64,000 nucleotides of DNA from Methylomonas sp. (GCA_026988155.1 JALSLW010000032.1:1-64000); one strand, 5' to 3'; numbered from the stretch's first letter, positions 34,959-47,187 are shown. Notes: a model not told the origin generated them from the sequence alone. Made by a program: numbers and translations.

Positions 34959-35236
34959 ATGTTCAAAAAAAGCTAAGTTTTTGCATATCTATTTAATTAT
35001 AACAGTGTATTTTTCTAGAAATGTTTAATAGTTTTTAATGCTTTATTCTGTCAGGCTGTGCTTCATTTAGTATTAAGAAAGTTAACTTTGACCCCTAGAG
35101 TAAGTCATGGGGGCTGTTTTACTTGACCCATGTTTAAGGTTTGGCTGGCAGGAACTGAGGATTTTGATTTACCTAACTTGCTGCATACCTTACAATTCAT
35201 CTGCGGTTAAAAAAACAATAACACTAGGAGAGTAAT
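34959..35236. other. Upstream region of the cytochrome c peroxidase gene
   Basis: No gene is seen. The region ends in an AGGAGAG ribosome site and should hold the promoter of the peroxidase gene, but no box pair is close enough to consensus to call. Confidence 0.45.
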
Positions 35237-36244
35237 ATGTTTAAAATTCGTTCGCTAGCAGTTGCAGTGGCATTTGCCAGTTCTGCTTCTGTAGTTTTTG
35301 CTCAGGCTTTGCCGACAAAGGCACCTGCACCTGCTGATAATCCTACAACCGCTGCTAAAGTAGCTTTGGGGAAAATGCTTTATCATGATCCGCGACTGTC
35401 TTCTTCGGGGACGGTTTCTTGTGCATCTTGCCATAATACAATGCTAGGCGGTGAAGATAATCGTGCCGGTTCTGTTGGTGTGGGAGGGCAGGTAGGTGGA
35501 CGGAGTGCGCCTACTGTCTGGAATTCGGCGTTTAACAAAGTACAGTTTTGGGATGGCCGAGCGGCTAGTTTGGAAGCACAGGCAGCCGGACCAGTAACGA
35601 ACCCTATCGAAATGGGAATGAAAAGCTGGGATGATGTGGTTGTACGTTTAGAGGCGATTGAAGGCTATCAGGCAGCTTTTAAGAAAGCTTTTGGTAAAGA
35701 AGCTATCTCTGAAGATACAGCAACCAAAGCCATAGCCGCTTACGAAAGAACATTGATTACGCCGAACAGTGCTTATGATAAGTATGTTAAAGGCAACAAA
35801 AAGGCCATGACTGATCAGCAGGTTCGCGGGATGAATAAGGCAGTAGAGTTAGGTTGTGTTGGCTGTCATAGCGGCCCTGCTTTTAATGGTCCTGGAACAT
35901 TCCAAAAATTCCCTGTGATTGATAATGGCTATTTTGAAGCACAATATGGCTTTAAGGATGATAAGGGGTTGGCAGAGGTCACTAAGAAAAAGGGTGATGA
36001 GCATATGTGGAAAGTGCCTACTTTGCGTAACATTGCCTTAACAGCACCTTATTTTCATAACGGCAGCGTTAAAACTTTAGGTATGGCTGTTAAGTTAATG
36101 GCTAAGTTGCAATTAGGTCAGGATTTGCCTAAAGAAGAAATAGCAGATATTGTTGCATTTTTGGATGCATTGACGGGTGAATTCCCTAAACAGACAATGC
36201 CTATGCTGCCACCGGGTAAAGTGGGAACTACTTTTAATAAATAA
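35237..36244 (+). CDS. Di-heme cytochrome c peroxidase
   Basis: This 335-residue periplasmic protein reduces hydrogen peroxide to water with electrons from c-type cytochromes. It has a signal peptide ending at VFAQA and two heme sites, CASCH (Cys62, Cys65, His66) and CVGCH (Cys207, Cys210, His211), as in the CcpA/MauG family. WKVPTLRNIALTAPYFHNG is the family signature near the C-terminus. An AGGAGAG ribosome site precedes the ATG. It is a single-gene unit that converges on ppdK. Confidence 0.95.
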   Translation: MFKIRSLAVAVAFASSASVVFAQALPTKAPAPADNPTTAAKVALGKMLYHDPRLSSSGTVSCASCHNTMLGGEDNRAGSVGVGGQVGGRSAPTVWNSAFNKVQFWDGRAASLEAQAAGPVTNPIEMGMKSWDDVVVRLEAIEGYQAAFKKAFGKEAISEDTATKAIAAYERTLITPNSAYDKYVKGNKKAMTDQQVRGMNKAVELGCVGCHSGPAFNGPGTFQKFPVIDNGYFEAQYGFKDDKGLAEVTKKKGDEHMWKVPTLRNIALTAPYFHNGSVKTLGMAVKLMAKLQLGQDLPKEEIADIVAFLDALTGEFPKQTMPMLPPGKVGTTFNK

Positions 36245-36255
36245 TTATATCTTTG

Positions 36256-36283
36256 GCAGAGACGCTGCGAGTAGCGTCTCTGC
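36256..36283. terminator. Hairpin between convergent genes
   Basis: GCAGAGACGCT and AGCGTCTCTGC form a perfect 11-bp stem with a 6-base loop, between the peroxidase and ppdK stops. No T run follows, but the position fits a two-way transcription end. Confidence 0.55.
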
Positions 36284-36299
36284 TGTTAGAGTTGAGTTG

Positions 36300-39047
36300 C
36301 TATTCTGCTAGATATTCAGTTTCCAATAGCTTTGCATGTGCTGTCGCTAACCTGGCAATAGGTATTCTTGGCGCGGAGCATGAAACGTAATTAAGTTTTA
36401 TGCTGTGACAGAAGCGGATCGATTTTGGGTGGCCTCCCTGTTCGCCGCAAATGCCTATGCTTATGTCCGGCCGAGTTTCTCGGCCTAATTTGGCAGTCAT
36501 TTTCATTAGCTCACCAACACCCCGGATATCTAAAACCTCAAAAGGATTGTCTTGCAGCAGTTCAGCATTCTCATATAGAGGCAGGAACTTGTTCTCTGCA
36601 TCTTCTCTGGAAAAAGAAAAGGTTGCCTGAGTCAGGTCGTTGGTTCCAAAAGAAAAGAATTCAGCTATTTTTGCCAAATGTCCCGCTCTGGTACAAGCCC
36701 TTACGGTTTCAATCATGGTGCCAAATTTAAAATTAAGAGACACTTTAAATTGGCTTTCAATATCTTGCTGTATATCATTCACCATATTCTTAACTTTTGT
36801 CAGTTCTTGTGCAGTAATGACCTGGGGAACCATTATTTGCGGTTCGATAGGAATGCGCTGTTTTATGCATAAGGCCGTGGCTTCAAGTATAGAGCGTATT
36901 TGCATGCGATATATTTCTGGGTAGCTCATGCCTAATCTCACACCGCGATGACCGAGCATCGGGTTGACTTCAAACAGGTCTCGTACCTTTTTCAGCATTA
37001 CTGATTTTTTTCTGATTGTTTCGCTGACTAATTCTTCATTGATCTGGTCTAGCGGTGAGGGTAGGGGAGCATTAGGCGATGTGGAGTCTAAAGTTACCCG
37101 TTGGGCTTTGATAATGGTCGCATATTGTTTAAGTGATTCGATTTCATCTTGCAATTGCTGTTCGCTAGGCAGAAACTCATGCATGGGAGGGTCTAATAGG
37201 CGAACGGTAACTGGGTATGGGGACATGGCTTCAAAGAGTTCTTTAAAGTCATCTCGCTGAATGGGGAAAAGTTTTGCCAGTGCGATTTCTCTATCTTCTT
37301 TGTTGTCTGTCATGATCATGTCGATGACTAAGGGGAGTCTTTCCGGGGCGTTAAACATGCGTTCAGTTCTGCAAAGGCCAATTCCTTTGGCACCATAATC
37401 GGCAGCAATCCGTGCATTTTCAGGTGTATCAACATTGGCATAGACATGCAGTTCTGAGATTTCATCAGCCCATGACAGCAATGTTTGCAGTTCTTCTGAA
37501 AATTCCGGTGGCGTTGTGGGTATTGGTCCTAAATATATGCAGCCACTGCTGCCGTCAATAGTAATAATGTCGCCTTCTCGGATATGTACATCACCAACAA
37601 TCGCGCTACGTGTTTTAACATCAATTAAGATATCTTCGGCGCCGGCGATACAAGCTTTTCCCATGCCTCTGGCAACGACTGCGGCATGAGATGTTTTGCC
37701 TCCGCGACTAGTTAAAATGCCTTGAGCTGCAAAGAAGCCATGAATGTCTTCCGGTTTGGTTTCTTCGCGAAGCAAGATGACATCCTCTCCTGTTTTGCCG
37801 AGTTTCTGAGCTGTATCAGCGTCAAAAACGCATTTTCCGCAGGCGGCGCCAGGTGAGGCTGGCAATCCTATAGCCAGAACGGGAATGTTATGGCCGACAG
37901 CAAGCTGAGGGTGCAGCAACTGTTCCAATAGTTCTGGGTCTATGCGTAACAGAGCCTGCTTTTTATCAATTAAACCTTCATTGAACAAATCAACAGATGT
38001 TTTGACCATTGCTGTCGCATTCATCTTTCCATTGCGAGTCTGCAGGCAAAAAAGAACGCCGTGTTCAATAGTATATTCGTAATCCTGTATTTCTTTATAA
38101 TGGTTTTCAAGTTTATTGCGTAAATCTACAAGCTGATTGTATAAATCAGGCATTTCAGTTTGCAGTTCACTGATGGCTTTAGGGGTTCTAATGCCAGCAA
38201 CAACATCTTCGCCTTGTGCGTTAACCAGGTACTCCCCATACATTTCATTGATGCCGGTACCAGGGTTACGGGTAAAGCCAACGCCCGTTGCGCAATCGTC
38301 ACCCATATTGCCAAATACCATAGTAACTATATTGACAGCTGTGCCATTTGCCATTTCGGGGGTGATCTTAAACTCACGACGATAGTCAATAGCACGTTTC
38401 CCCGTCCATGATTGGAAAACCGCTTTGATAGATAGCTCCAGCTGATCGTAGACATCTTCTGGAAATGGCTGGCCAGTTTCGTCCTGTACAACTGTCAGGA
38501 ATAGGTTGCTTATGTCCTCAAGATGGTCAGCTTTTAATGCGGAGTCTGCATTAATTCCGTTATGCCGTTTAACGGCATCGAAATGAATATCAAATTTTTC
38601 ATCATCAATATTGAGGGCAACTTTCCCAAATAACTGAATGAACCGTCTGTAGGCATCATAGGCAAATCTAGGGTCGCCTGTTTGAGAAATCAGAGCTTCT
38701 AATGTCTGTTTGTTTAGTCCTAAGTTTAAAATAGTATCCATCATTCCGGGCATGGAGATGGCTGAACCTGATCTAACGGAGACTAGCAAGGGGTCGGAGG
38801 CTCCGCCAAAAGTTTTTCCTGCCTGCTGTTCTATCTGATTTATCTGTTGTCGAATTTCAGTCAATAAACCTTCAGATAGTGTGTTGTACTGTAAATAGTT
38901 GATGCATGTTTGTGTTGTGATAACAAAACCTGGAGGAACATTAAGTCCGATTTGGGTCATTTCGCAAAGGTTTGCACCTTTGCCGCCCAATAATGCCTTG
39001 TTTTTGCCGTCACCTTCAAGAAAGGAATAGCAATGTACTGGAGTCAT
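36300..39047 (-). CDS. ppdK: Pyruvate, phosphate dikinase
   Basis: This 915-residue enzyme interconverts PEP, AMP and PPi with pyruvate, ATP and phosphate. All three domains are complete: the N-terminal nucleotide domain (GGKGANLCEM; VRSGSAISMPGMMDTILNLG), the phosphohistidine domain (GGKTSHAAVVARGMGKACI) and the C-terminal PEP/pyruvate barrel (LGHRGVRLG, GTMIETVRA, SFGTNDLTQ, GICGEQGGHP with the catalytic Cys). The PSI-type motifs show a PPDK, not PEP synthase. In methanotrophs PPDK usually takes the place of pyruvate kinase in a PPi-based glycolysis. The PPi-PEPCK gene 2 kb away draws on the same pools. No regulatory protein gene (PDRP) is nearby. Confidence 0.97.
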   Translation of the reverse strand: MTPVHCYSFLEGDGKNKALLGGKGANLCEMTQIGLNVPPGFVITTQTCINYLQYNTLSEGLLTEIRQQINQIEQQAGKTFGGASDPLLVSVRSGSAISMPGMMDTILNLGLNKQTLEALISQTGDPRFAYDAYRRFIQLFGKVALNIDDEKFDIHFDAVKRHNGINADSALKADHLEDISNLFLTVVQDETGQPFPEDVYDQLELSIKAVFQSWTGKRAIDYRREFKITPEMANGTAVNIVTMVFGNMGDDCATGVGFTRNPGTGINEMYGEYLVNAQGEDVVAGIRTPKAISELQTEMPDLYNQLVDLRNKLENHYKEIQDYEYTIEHGVLFCLQTRNGKMNATAMVKTSVDLFNEGLIDKKQALLRIDPELLEQLLHPQLAVGHNIPVLAIGLPASPGAACGKCVFDADTAQKLGKTGEDVILLREETKPEDIHGFFAAQGILTSRGGKTSHAAVVARGMGKACIAGAEDILIDVKTRSAIVGDVHIREGDIITIDGSSGCIYLGPIPTTPPEFSEELQTLLSWADEISELHVYANVDTPENARIAADYGAKGIGLCRTERMFNAPERLPLVIDMIMTDNKEDREIALAKLFPIQRDDFKELFEAMSPYPVTVRLLDPPMHEFLPSEQQLQDEIESLKQYATIIKAQRVTLDSTSPNAPLPSPLDQINEELVSETIRKKSVMLKKVRDLFEVNPMLGHRGVRLGMSYPEIYRMQIRSILEATALCIKQRIPIEPQIMVPQVITAQELTKVKNMVNDIQQDIESQFKVSLNFKFGTMIETVRACTRAGHLAKIAEFFSFGTNDLTQATFSFSREDAENKFLPLYENAELLQDNPFEVLDIRGVGELMKMTAKLGRETRPDISIGICGEQGGHPKSIRFCHSIKLNYVSCSAPRIPIARLATAHAKLLETEYLAE

Positions 39048-39289
39048 AGTAATTACCTATTTTGTATGCGAAAAAATAAGCTGTTGCGTAAGGGATAGAA
39101 TCCCGACACTTAATGCTGATTATAGCTAGAGTTGAGCAGTAAAGGTAATTTATATCAGTTATTTTGTGGTTTTGTGGCAACGCAGTAAAATAGATGATTT
39201 ACACGCATTCATTGATTGAGAAAAAATATGATTCATGGTGTAATAGAGAGGTTTTTATGTCTTAAAGTGCCTCCTATATTTATAGGTAG

Positions 39290-40677
<1,388 letters not shown>

Positions 40678-40678
<1 letters not shown>

Positions 40679-41880
40679 TGTCGGCTAGAGATATTTTAGA
40701 TAGCGTAGAGCCGCATTTTACGAAAGGCGGTAAATTAGAAAAGTATTACGGTCTGTATGAGATGGTTGATACTTTTATTTATACTCCGTCAGATGTAACG
40801 CGCGGAACGACTCATGTGCGTGATGGCAATGACCTGAAACGTACGATGACTTTTGTTGTAATTGCAACATTTTTCTGTATTTTGATGGCCATGTACAACA
40901 CTGGCTACCAGGCTAACTTGGCTGTAGAAGCAATGGGATTAGATGAGGTCAACAGCTGGCGTAGCATTCCTATGTCGCTGTTTGGCTATAATCCCATGAA
41001 TCCGTTATCCAATATGGTTCATGGGGCATTATTTTTCTTGCCTATATACATAGTTACTTTAGCAGTTGGTGGTGTTTGGGAAGTTTTATTTGCGACAGTC
41101 CGGGGACATGAAGTTAATGAGGGTTTCTTAGTCTCATCCATGCTATATACCTTGATTTTGCCGCCTGATATTCCTTTATGGCAGGTTGCTCTTGGTATTT
41201 CTTTCGGTATTGTAATCGGTAAAGAGGTTTTTGGCGGTACCGGTAAAAACTTTTTAAATCCTGCTTTAACAGGCCGAGCATTTCTTTTCTTTGCCTATCC
41301 TGCGGCTATTTCAGGTGATATGGCTTGGGTTGGTGTTGATGGCTATACAATGGCGACACCATTGGGCCTTGCTGCCTCAGGTGGTCTTGATGCAGTCAAT
41401 GCTGCTGGCTACAGTTGGTTTCAGTCATTTCTAGGTTTTATCCCTGGTTCAATTGGTGAAACATCTACCTTGGCTATTTTTATAGGTGCTGCTTTCCTGC
41501 TTTATACACGTATTGCTTCATACAGAATTATGGGTGGTGTATTGCTAGGCATGATTGCTACATCGGTTATGTTCAATATGATTGGTAGCGATACAAACCC
41601 CATGTTTGCATTTCCTTTCTACTGGCATTTAACAGTTGGCGGTTTTGCTTTCGGTATGGTTTATATGGCAACTGATCCGGTGGGTGCTGCAATGACTGAT
41701 ACCGGTCGTTGGATTTTTGGTGCATTGATTGGTGTAATGGTTGTTTTGGTTCGAGTGGTAAATCCAGCTTTCCCAGAAGGAATGATGTTGTCGATTTTAT
41801 TCGCCAATATGTTTGCCCCTGTTATTGATTATTTTGTCGTTCAGGCAAATATTAAGAGAAGGATGAAACGTCATGTCTAA
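40678..41880 (+). CDS. nqrB: Na+-NQR subunit B
   Basis: This 400-residue membrane subunit is the main Na+ channel-forming part of the complex. About ten helices are seen, with [17 protein letters not shown] and a GYTMATPLG segment, whose Thr is the expected site of covalent FMN. It also binds riboflavin and quinone in studied homologues. It overlaps nqrA by one base and nqrC by 8 bases. Confidence 0.97.
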
Positions 41881-42733
41881 CGGAAATTTAAAAGAGCGCT
41901 TAGATAAGTGTGAACATTATCGAAAATTTGATGCTTATAAAGAGAAGGTTTTAGCATTAGGTAATGATAGTTTAGAAAAGACCATTGCAGTTGCATTGGC
42001 TCTTTGTTTTGTCTGTGCTATTTTGGTTTCATTTTCAGCGGTTGCGTTAAGGCCGTTGCAAATTGAAAACAAAGCACTTGATATGAAAAAGAATATTCTT
42101 GAAGTTGCTGGGCTATTGGATGAAGATACTGATATCAACCAGGCATTTTCAGAACAAATAGAAGAAAAACTTGTTGATACAGAAACCGGGGACTATGTTG
42201 AGGATATTGATGTTGCTGCTTACGAGCAGCGTAAAGCTGCTAAAGATCCTGAACTGAGTATTGCTATTGATAGAAATGACGATATTGCCAGTATCAAACG
42301 TAAAGCTAAAATAGCAAAAGTATATTTGGTTAAAAATGGTGATGCGATTGATTCTATTATCTTGCCAATTCATGGTTATGGTTTATGGTCAACGATGTAT
42401 GGCTTTTTAGCTTTAGAGGCGGATGGTCAAACAGTTAAAAGCATTAACTTTTATGATCAGGGTGAAACACCTGGGTTAGGCGGGGAAGTTGTTAATCCTA
42501 GCTGGCGTTCCTTGTGGAAGGGTAAAAAAGTATATGCTGAATCAGGCGAAGTTGAACTGGGTCTTATTAAAGGTGTCGTTGATTCATCTAAACCGGGCTC
42601 TGAGTATGATGTTGATGGCTTGGCTGGCGCAACTTTAACGAGTCTAGGTGTTTCAAATTTAGTTAAGTTTTGGCTAGGTGAGCAAGGCTTTGCGAAATAT
42701 TTGGATAAAGTAAGAAACAAAGGGGAGGGCTGA
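41873..42733 (+). CDS. nqrC: Na+-NQR subunit C
   Basis: This 286-residue subunit has one N-terminal membrane helix and a periplasmic FMN domain. The flavin-attachment motif is visible as [12 protein letters not shown], where the second Thr carries FMN, transferred by the ApbE encoded downstream. [14 protein letters not shown] and [10 protein letters not shown] are family hallmarks. It starts within the end of nqrB. Confidence 0.97.
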   Translation: MSNGNLKERLDKCEHYRKFDAYKEKVLALGNDSLEKTIAVALALCFVCAILVSFSAVALRPLQIENKALDMKKNILEVAGLLDEDTDINQAFSEQIEEKLVDTETGDYVEDIDVAAYEQRKAAKDPELSIAIDRNDDIASIKRKAKIAKVYLVKNGDAIDSIILPIHGYGLWSTMYGFLALEADGQTVKSINFYDQGETPGLGGEVVNPSWRSLWKGKKVYAESGEVELGLIKGVVDSSKPGSEYDVDGLAGATLTSLGVSNLVKFWLGEQGFAKYLDKVRNKGEG

Positions 42734-42735
42734 AT

Positions 42736-43410
42736 ATGAGTGCTGTAATAGATACAAAAAAAATATTGACTGAGCCATTAATTAATAATAATCCTATTAC
42801 TTTGCAAGTGTTAGGTATATGTTCGGCATTGGCAGTGACATCGCAAATGTCTACATCGTTAATTATGGCTATTGCACTAACAGCAGTTACGGCGTGTTCA
42901 AGTGCTGCTATTAGTTCGATTAGAAACCATATTCCAGGTAGCATTAGGATTATTGTTCAAATGACAATTATTGCTTCTTTAGTAATTGTTGTTGATCAGA
43001 TTCTAAAAGCCTTTGCTTATGAAATTAGTAAACAGCTATCAGTATTTGTCGGGTTGATTATTACTAACTGTATTGTAATGGGACGAGCTGAAGCCTATGC
43101 AATGAAAAATCCGCCGATGGCCAGTTTTATAGATGGTCTTGGAAATGGTGCTGGATATAGTTTGATCTTAATTATTGTTGCTTTTTTTAGGGAACTGTTT
43201 GGTTCAGGTAAGTTATTGGGAATAGAAATATTTCCATTGACAAAAGATGGGGGCTGGTATGATCCTAACGGCCTGATGCTCTTGCCGCCAAGTGCATTTT
43301 TTATTATTGGTTTGCTTATATGGGTGTTTCGTCAATGGAAACCTGAGCAGTTAGAACAGCCAGATTTTAAAATTATGGATATTTCTCATGGTATAGGAGG
43401 GCATCACTAA
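42736..43410 (+). CDS. nqrD: Na+-NQR subunit D
   Basis: This 224-residue subunit has six membrane helices. Cys29 (LGICSAL) and the Cys in [12 protein letters not shown] are the two ligands it gives to the intramembrane iron-sulfur centre shared with NqrE. It is separated from nqrC by 2 bases and overlaps nqrE by one. Confidence 0.97.
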   Translation: MSAVIDTKKILTEPLINNNPITLQVLGICSALAVTSQMSTSLIMAIALTAVTACSSAAISSIRNHIPGSIRIIVQMTIIASLVIVVDQILKAFAYEISKQLSVFVGLIITNCIVMGRAEAYAMKNPPMASFIDGLGNGAGYSLILIIVAFFRELFGSGKLLGIEIFPLTKDGGWYDPNGLMLLPPSAFFIIGLLIWVFRQWKPEQLEQPDFKIMDISHGIGGHH

Positions 43411-44018
43411 TGAATGAATATTTAAGTTTATTTATTAAAGCAGTTTTCGTAGAAAACTTAGCCTTGGCGTTTTTCCTTGGAATGTGTACATTCCTGGCAG
43501 TATCGAAAAAAATCTCTACGGCAATAGGACTAGGGATTGCAGTGATGGTTGTTCAGGTGATTACCGTTCCTGTAAATAACTTGGTCTACCACACGCTGTT
43601 AAAAGAAGATGCATTGTCATGGCTGGGCATTACCGGTGTTGATTTGAGTTTCTTAGTGCTATTAAGCTGTATTGGCATGATTGCCGCTTTGGTACAGATT
43701 CTGGAAATGATTTTAGATAAATTCTTTCCGGCACTGTTCCATGCTTTGGGAGTTTTTTTACCATTGATTACAGTGAACTGTGCGATTTTGGGTGGCAGTC
43801 TGTTCATGATTGAACGTGATTACGATTTTACTCAGAGTGTTGTTTACGGTATAGGCAGTGGTTTTGGCTGGGCCTTAGCTATTACAGTAATGGCTGGTGT
43901 CCGTGAGAAATTAAAATATAGCGATATTCCTAAAGGTTTAGAAGGCTTGGGAATAACATTTATTAGCGCAGGTCTGATGTCTCTAGGCTTCATGGCTTTT
44001 TCAGGAATCCAATTGTAG
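43410..44018 (+). CDS. nqrE: Na+-NQR subunit E
   Basis: This 202-residue subunit is a six-helix relative of NqrD in inverted orientation. Cys26 ([11 protein letters not shown]) and the Cys in [10 protein letters not shown] complete the intramembrane iron-sulfur site. nqrF follows 12 bases later. Confidence 0.97.
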   Translation: MNEYLSLFIKAVFVENLALAFFLGMCTFLAVSKKISTAIGLGIAVMVVQVITVPVNNLVYHTLLKEDALSWLGITGVDLSFLVLLSCIGMIAALVQILEMILDKFFPALFHALGVFLPLITVNCAILGGSLFMIERDYDFTQSVVYGIGSGFGWALAITVMAGVREKLKYSDIPKGLEGLGITFISAGLMSLGFMAFSGIQL

Positions 44019-44030
44019 GAAGGATTAGTA

Positions 44031-45251
44031 ATGCTTGAAATTTTATTAGGCGTAATTTTATTCACGGTGATCGTGATTGCGCTGGTATTCATTATTATTG
44101 GCGCAAAGAACAAGCTGGTTGCCTCTGGGGACATCGAAATTGTTGTCAATGATGAGAAAACCATTCATGTACCAGCTGGTTCCAAGCTATTAACCGCATT
44201 AGCTGATAATGAGCTGTTTATTCCCTCGGCCTGTGGCGGTGGCGGTACTTGTGGTCAGTGTACAGTAAAGGTATTTTCAGGTGGCGGAGAAATTTTGCCT
44301 ACTGAGCTGTCTCATATCACCAAGCGTGAAGCTGCAGAGGGCGAACGTCTTTCATGTCAGGTTGCAGTTAAGCATGATATGAAAATTGAAGTTGAAGACA
44401 GTGTATTTGGTGTAAAAAAATGGGAATGCACAGTAAAGTCAAATCACAATGTAGCAACTTTTATAAAAGAGCTGGTATTAGACTTGCCTGAAGGTGAGGA
44501 TATTAATTATCGAGCTGGAGGCTACATTCAGATTGAATGTCCACCGCATATTTCTAAGTATGAGGATATGGATATTGAAGAAGAATATCGTGAAGATTGG
44601 GACAAGTTTAACCTTTGGCGCTATGTTTCTGATGTAAAAGAGCCTACATTACGTGCTTATTCTATGGCTTCTTACCCAGAAGAAAAAGAAATCATGCTGA
44701 ATGTACGGATTGCAACCCCACCTCCTGGTGCGCCAGATGAAGTGCCTCCGGGCATTATGTCATCGTATATTTTTAATCTAAAGCCAGGTGATAAAGCGAC
44801 TATCTCAGGGCCTTACGGGGAGTTTTTTGCTAAAGATACAGATGCTGAAATGATTTTCGTGGGCGGAGGAGCAGGAATGGCACCAATGCGGTCACATATT
44901 TTTGATCAATTAAGACGGTTGAAATCGAAACGTAAAATGTCGTTTTGGTATGGTGCACGTAGTAAACGTGAAATGTTTTATGTTGAAGACTTTGATATGC
45001 TCGCAAAAGAAAATGACAATTTTGAATGGCATGTAGCATTATCAGATGCATTGCCAGAAGATAACTGGGAAGGATATACCGGTTTTATTCATAATGTGTT
45101 ATTTGAAGAATATATTAAAAATCACCCTGCACCAGAAGATTGTGAGTACTACTTATGTGGGCCTCCAATCATGAACTCCTCGGTAATTAACATGCTAATT
45201 GAAAATGGTGTAGAGCCAGAAAACATTATGTTGGATGACTTTGGTGGCTAA
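44031..45251 (+). CDS. nqrF: Na+-NQR subunit F
   Basis: This 406-residue subunit takes electrons from NADH. It has one membrane helix, a 2Fe-2S ferredoxin domain with Cys68, Cys74, Cys77 and Cys109, and a ferredoxin-reductase domain with the FAD motif [14 protein letters not shown], the NADH motif [13 protein letters not shown] and the end YLCGPPIMN. All cofactor sites are intact. A strong terminator follows directly, ending the six-gene operon. Confidence 0.98.
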   Translation: MLEILLGVILFTVIVIALVFIIIGAKNKLVASGDIEIVVNDEKTIHVPAGSKLLTALADNELFIPSACGGGGTCGQCTVKVFSGGGEILPTELSHITKREAAEGERLSCQVAVKHDMKIEVEDSVFGVKKWECTVKSNHNVATFIKELVLDLPEGEDINYRAGGYIQIECPPHISKYEDMDIEEEYREDWDKFNLWRYVSDVKEPTLRAYSMASYPEEKEIMLNVRIATPPPGAPDEVPPGIMSSYIFNLKPGDKATISGPYGEFFAKDTDAEMIFVGGGAGMAPMRSHIFDQLRRLKSKRKMSFWYGARSKREMFYVEDFDMLAKENDNFEWHVALSDALPEDNWEGYTGFIHNVLFEEYIKNHPAPEDCEYYLCGPPIMNSSVINMLIENGVEPENIMLDDFGG

Positions 45252-45257
45252 ATGATT

Positions 45258-45293
45258 AAAGCCATATTTGCCAGCGGTAAATATGGCTTTTTT
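45258..45293 (+). terminator. Rho-independent terminator after nqrF
   Basis: AAAGCCATATTT (45258-45269) pairs perfectly with AAATATGGCTTT (45279-45290), and the T run continues to 45293. It lies 6 bases after the nqrF stop, between the structural genes and the maturation genes. Confidence 0.88.
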
Positions 45294-45374
45294 ATGAGCT
45301 GGGAGTGAAATTTTAGTTTTGCCTAATATAAGTGAGGAAAAATCTTCACTTCTTAATAAGAAACCAGTTGATTT

Positions 45375-46409
45375 ATGTATTTTAAAATCCTAAAACGAGG
45401 TTCAGTTTTACTGCTCCTCGTTTTTTTATTTTCTGCTTGCCGGCAGCAAGTTGATAAACCTCAATATCCTTTGCATTATTCTGATGCAATATTTGGTACC
45501 ACCTTTACTATTAAAGTCTCTAAGCTGCCTAGTTCAATGACAGGTAAGAGATTGAGAAAACAAATAAAAAGGCTTCTTGATAATTTAAATGGACAGATGT
45601 CCACCTATCAGAAAGATTCTGAGTTATCAAAAATCAATGCAAATTCGTCTGCAGATTGGCTGTCTGTTTCTCCCTCTTTATATGCTGTGCTTAAACAGGC
45701 CAATTCAATTTCGAAACTTTCGGATGGAGCATTTGATATTACAGTAGGTCCATTAGTCAATTTATGGGGTTTTGGTCCAGATCCGATGTCTTTTGTCGTC
45801 CCTGATAAAGCTGAAATAGAGCAAAAATTAAAAAGGATAGGCTATAAAAAAATATTATTTGATGATGAAAAACAGAAAATAAAAAAGCTTGAGCCTAAAT
45901 TGTATATTGATTTATCAGCTATAGCCAAAGGCTATGCCGTCGACCAGGTTGGGCTATTGTTAGAACAGAATGAGATAGCTGATTATATGGTTGAAATTGG
46001 TGGTGAACTTAAATTAAGAGGGCATAATATAGCTGATAAACCTTGGCGGATAGCAGTTGAAAAACCAACAGCAGGCAATAGAGCAATACAGAAAGTACTG
46101 CCGTTAACTGATATATCTTTGGCAACTTCCGGCGATTACAGGAATTATTTTGAACTTGAAGGTGTGCGCTTCTCTCATACTATTGATCCGCGGAAAGGGA
46201 GGCCAATTGCACATAAACTGGCTTCAGTTACCATATTGAGCGATACTGCTATGAAAGCAGATGCCTGGGCGACTGCATTAATGGTATTAGGTGCTGAACA
46301 GGGTTTTAATTTAGCTGAGAACAAAAGCATAGCTGCTTTATTTATTATTAAAACGGATGATGGGTTTGCAGAAAAGGCTTCATCATCTTTTATAGAGAAA
46401 TTACGGTAA
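45375..46409 (+). CDS. apbE: FAD:protein FMN transferase
   Basis: This 344-residue lipoprotein attaches FMN to Thr residues of NqrB and NqrC in the periplasm. The signal peptide ends in a lipobox (LFSAC, Cys22). ApbE blocks include AIFGTTFTIKV, SDGAFDITVGPLVNLWGFG, IDLSAIAKGYAVD, ATSGDYRNYFE, SHTIDPRKGRPI and the metal site region SDTAMKADAWATALMVLG. nqrM follows 4 bases after. It is separated from nqrF by a terminator, so it may have its own promoter. Confidence 0.96.
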   Translation: MYFKILKRGSVLLLLVFLFSACRQQVDKPQYPLHYSDAIFGTTFTIKVSKLPSSMTGKRLRKQIKRLLDNLNGQMSTYQKDSELSKINANSSADWLSVSPSLYAVLKQANSISKLSDGAFDITVGPLVNLWGFGPDPMSFVVPDKAEIEQKLKRIGYKKILFDDEKQKIKKLEPKLYIDLSAIAKGYAVDQVGLLLEQNEIADYMVEIGGELKLRGHNIADKPWRIAVEKPTAGNRAIQKVLPLTDISLATSGDYRNYFELEGVRFSHTIDPRKGRPIAHKLASVTILSDTAMKADAWATALMVLGAEQGFNLAENKSIAALFIIKTDDGFAEKASSSFIEKLR

Positions 46410-46413
46410 GAAT

Positions 46414-46653
46414 ATGATTTATTTTTTAATTACATTTGCATTTATGTTAATTGTTATCGCAATTATGGCTGTTGGTGTTATATTTGGCAGGCGGGCAATT
46501 AAAGGTTCCTGTGGCGGGGCTAATAATGGCGAATGTGTATGTGTTGAAAAATGTGATAAAAAGAAGAAAAGAGAGGCTGAAGCGGCTGAAGCTCAAAAGG
46601 TTGAGTTTAACCCTAATATATTGAAAAATTCAGCTGATTCAAAAAGTACCTGA
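46414..46653 (+). CDS. nqrM: Na+-NQR maturation protein NqrM
   Basis: This 79-residue protein (DUF539) has one membrane helix and a Cys cluster, SCGGANNGECVCVEKC, close to the membrane. NqrM is needed for NQR assembly and is thought to deliver iron to the NqrD/NqrE centre. The helix (residues 2-24), the GRRAIKGSCGG block and a charged tail are typical. It lies 4 bases after apbE. Confidence 0.94.
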   Translation: MIYFLITFAFMLIVIAIMAVGVIFGRRAIKGSCGGANNGECVCVEKCDKKKKREAEAAEAQKVEFNPNILKNSADSKST

Positions 46654-46709
46654 GATAGAATGAGTTTTGATTTTGTTTTTTATTAATAATAATTAAAAAG
46701 GGGTTGGTT

Positions 46710-47105
46710 ATGACAGCAAAAATTACAATTGCAGATTATATGGTTAAAAATATAATGACTGTAAAGCAGGATGACGATGTTTTAGTGGCAATAAAGCAAT
46801 TATTAAGCCATAAAACGACCTGCGCCCCAGTGCTTGATAATTCAGGGAGTCTGGTAGGCATGCTGTCAGAAAAAGATTGTATGCGGGTTGTGCTAGAGTT
46901 TTCTTATAATCAAGGGATGAGTGGGAAAGTAAAGGATTTCATGAGAAAGGAAATAATAACTGTCAATGCGGAGGCTAGCATCATTGATTTAGCTGAAAAA
47001 TTTAAAGATTCATCCGTTAGAAGTTTTCCTGTATTTGATGATAATAAGTTAGTTGGCGTTATTAGTAGAACTGATGTTTTACGGGCATTGGTGGAAATAA
47101 AATAG
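46710..47105 (+). CDS. Tandem CBS-domain protein
   Basis: This 131-residue protein consists of two CBS motifs (about residues 5-60 and 75-130), e.g. MTVKQDDDVLVAIKQLL and LVGVISRTDVLRALVEI. Such pairs bind adenosyl nucleotides such as AMP or ATP as energy sensors. No effector domain is attached. I chose the ATG at 46710, 6 bases after an AAAGGGG ribosome site; an in-frame TTG lies two codons upstream. It follows nqrM by 56 bases and is closed by a terminator, so it may be in the same transcript. Confidence 0.9.
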   Translation: MTAKITIADYMVKNIMTVKQDDDVLVAIKQLLSHKTTCAPVLDNSGSLVGMLSEKDCMRVVLEFSYNQGMSGKVKDFMRKEIITVNAEASIIDLAEKFKDSSVRSFPVFDDNKLVGVISRTDVLRALVEIK

Positions 47106-47187
47106 CACAGCTGTTATCGCTCTCACTCTCTGTAAATCACTGCTATAAAACTAAGTTTCAATTCTTTTTTGAAATGAAGTTATCCAT

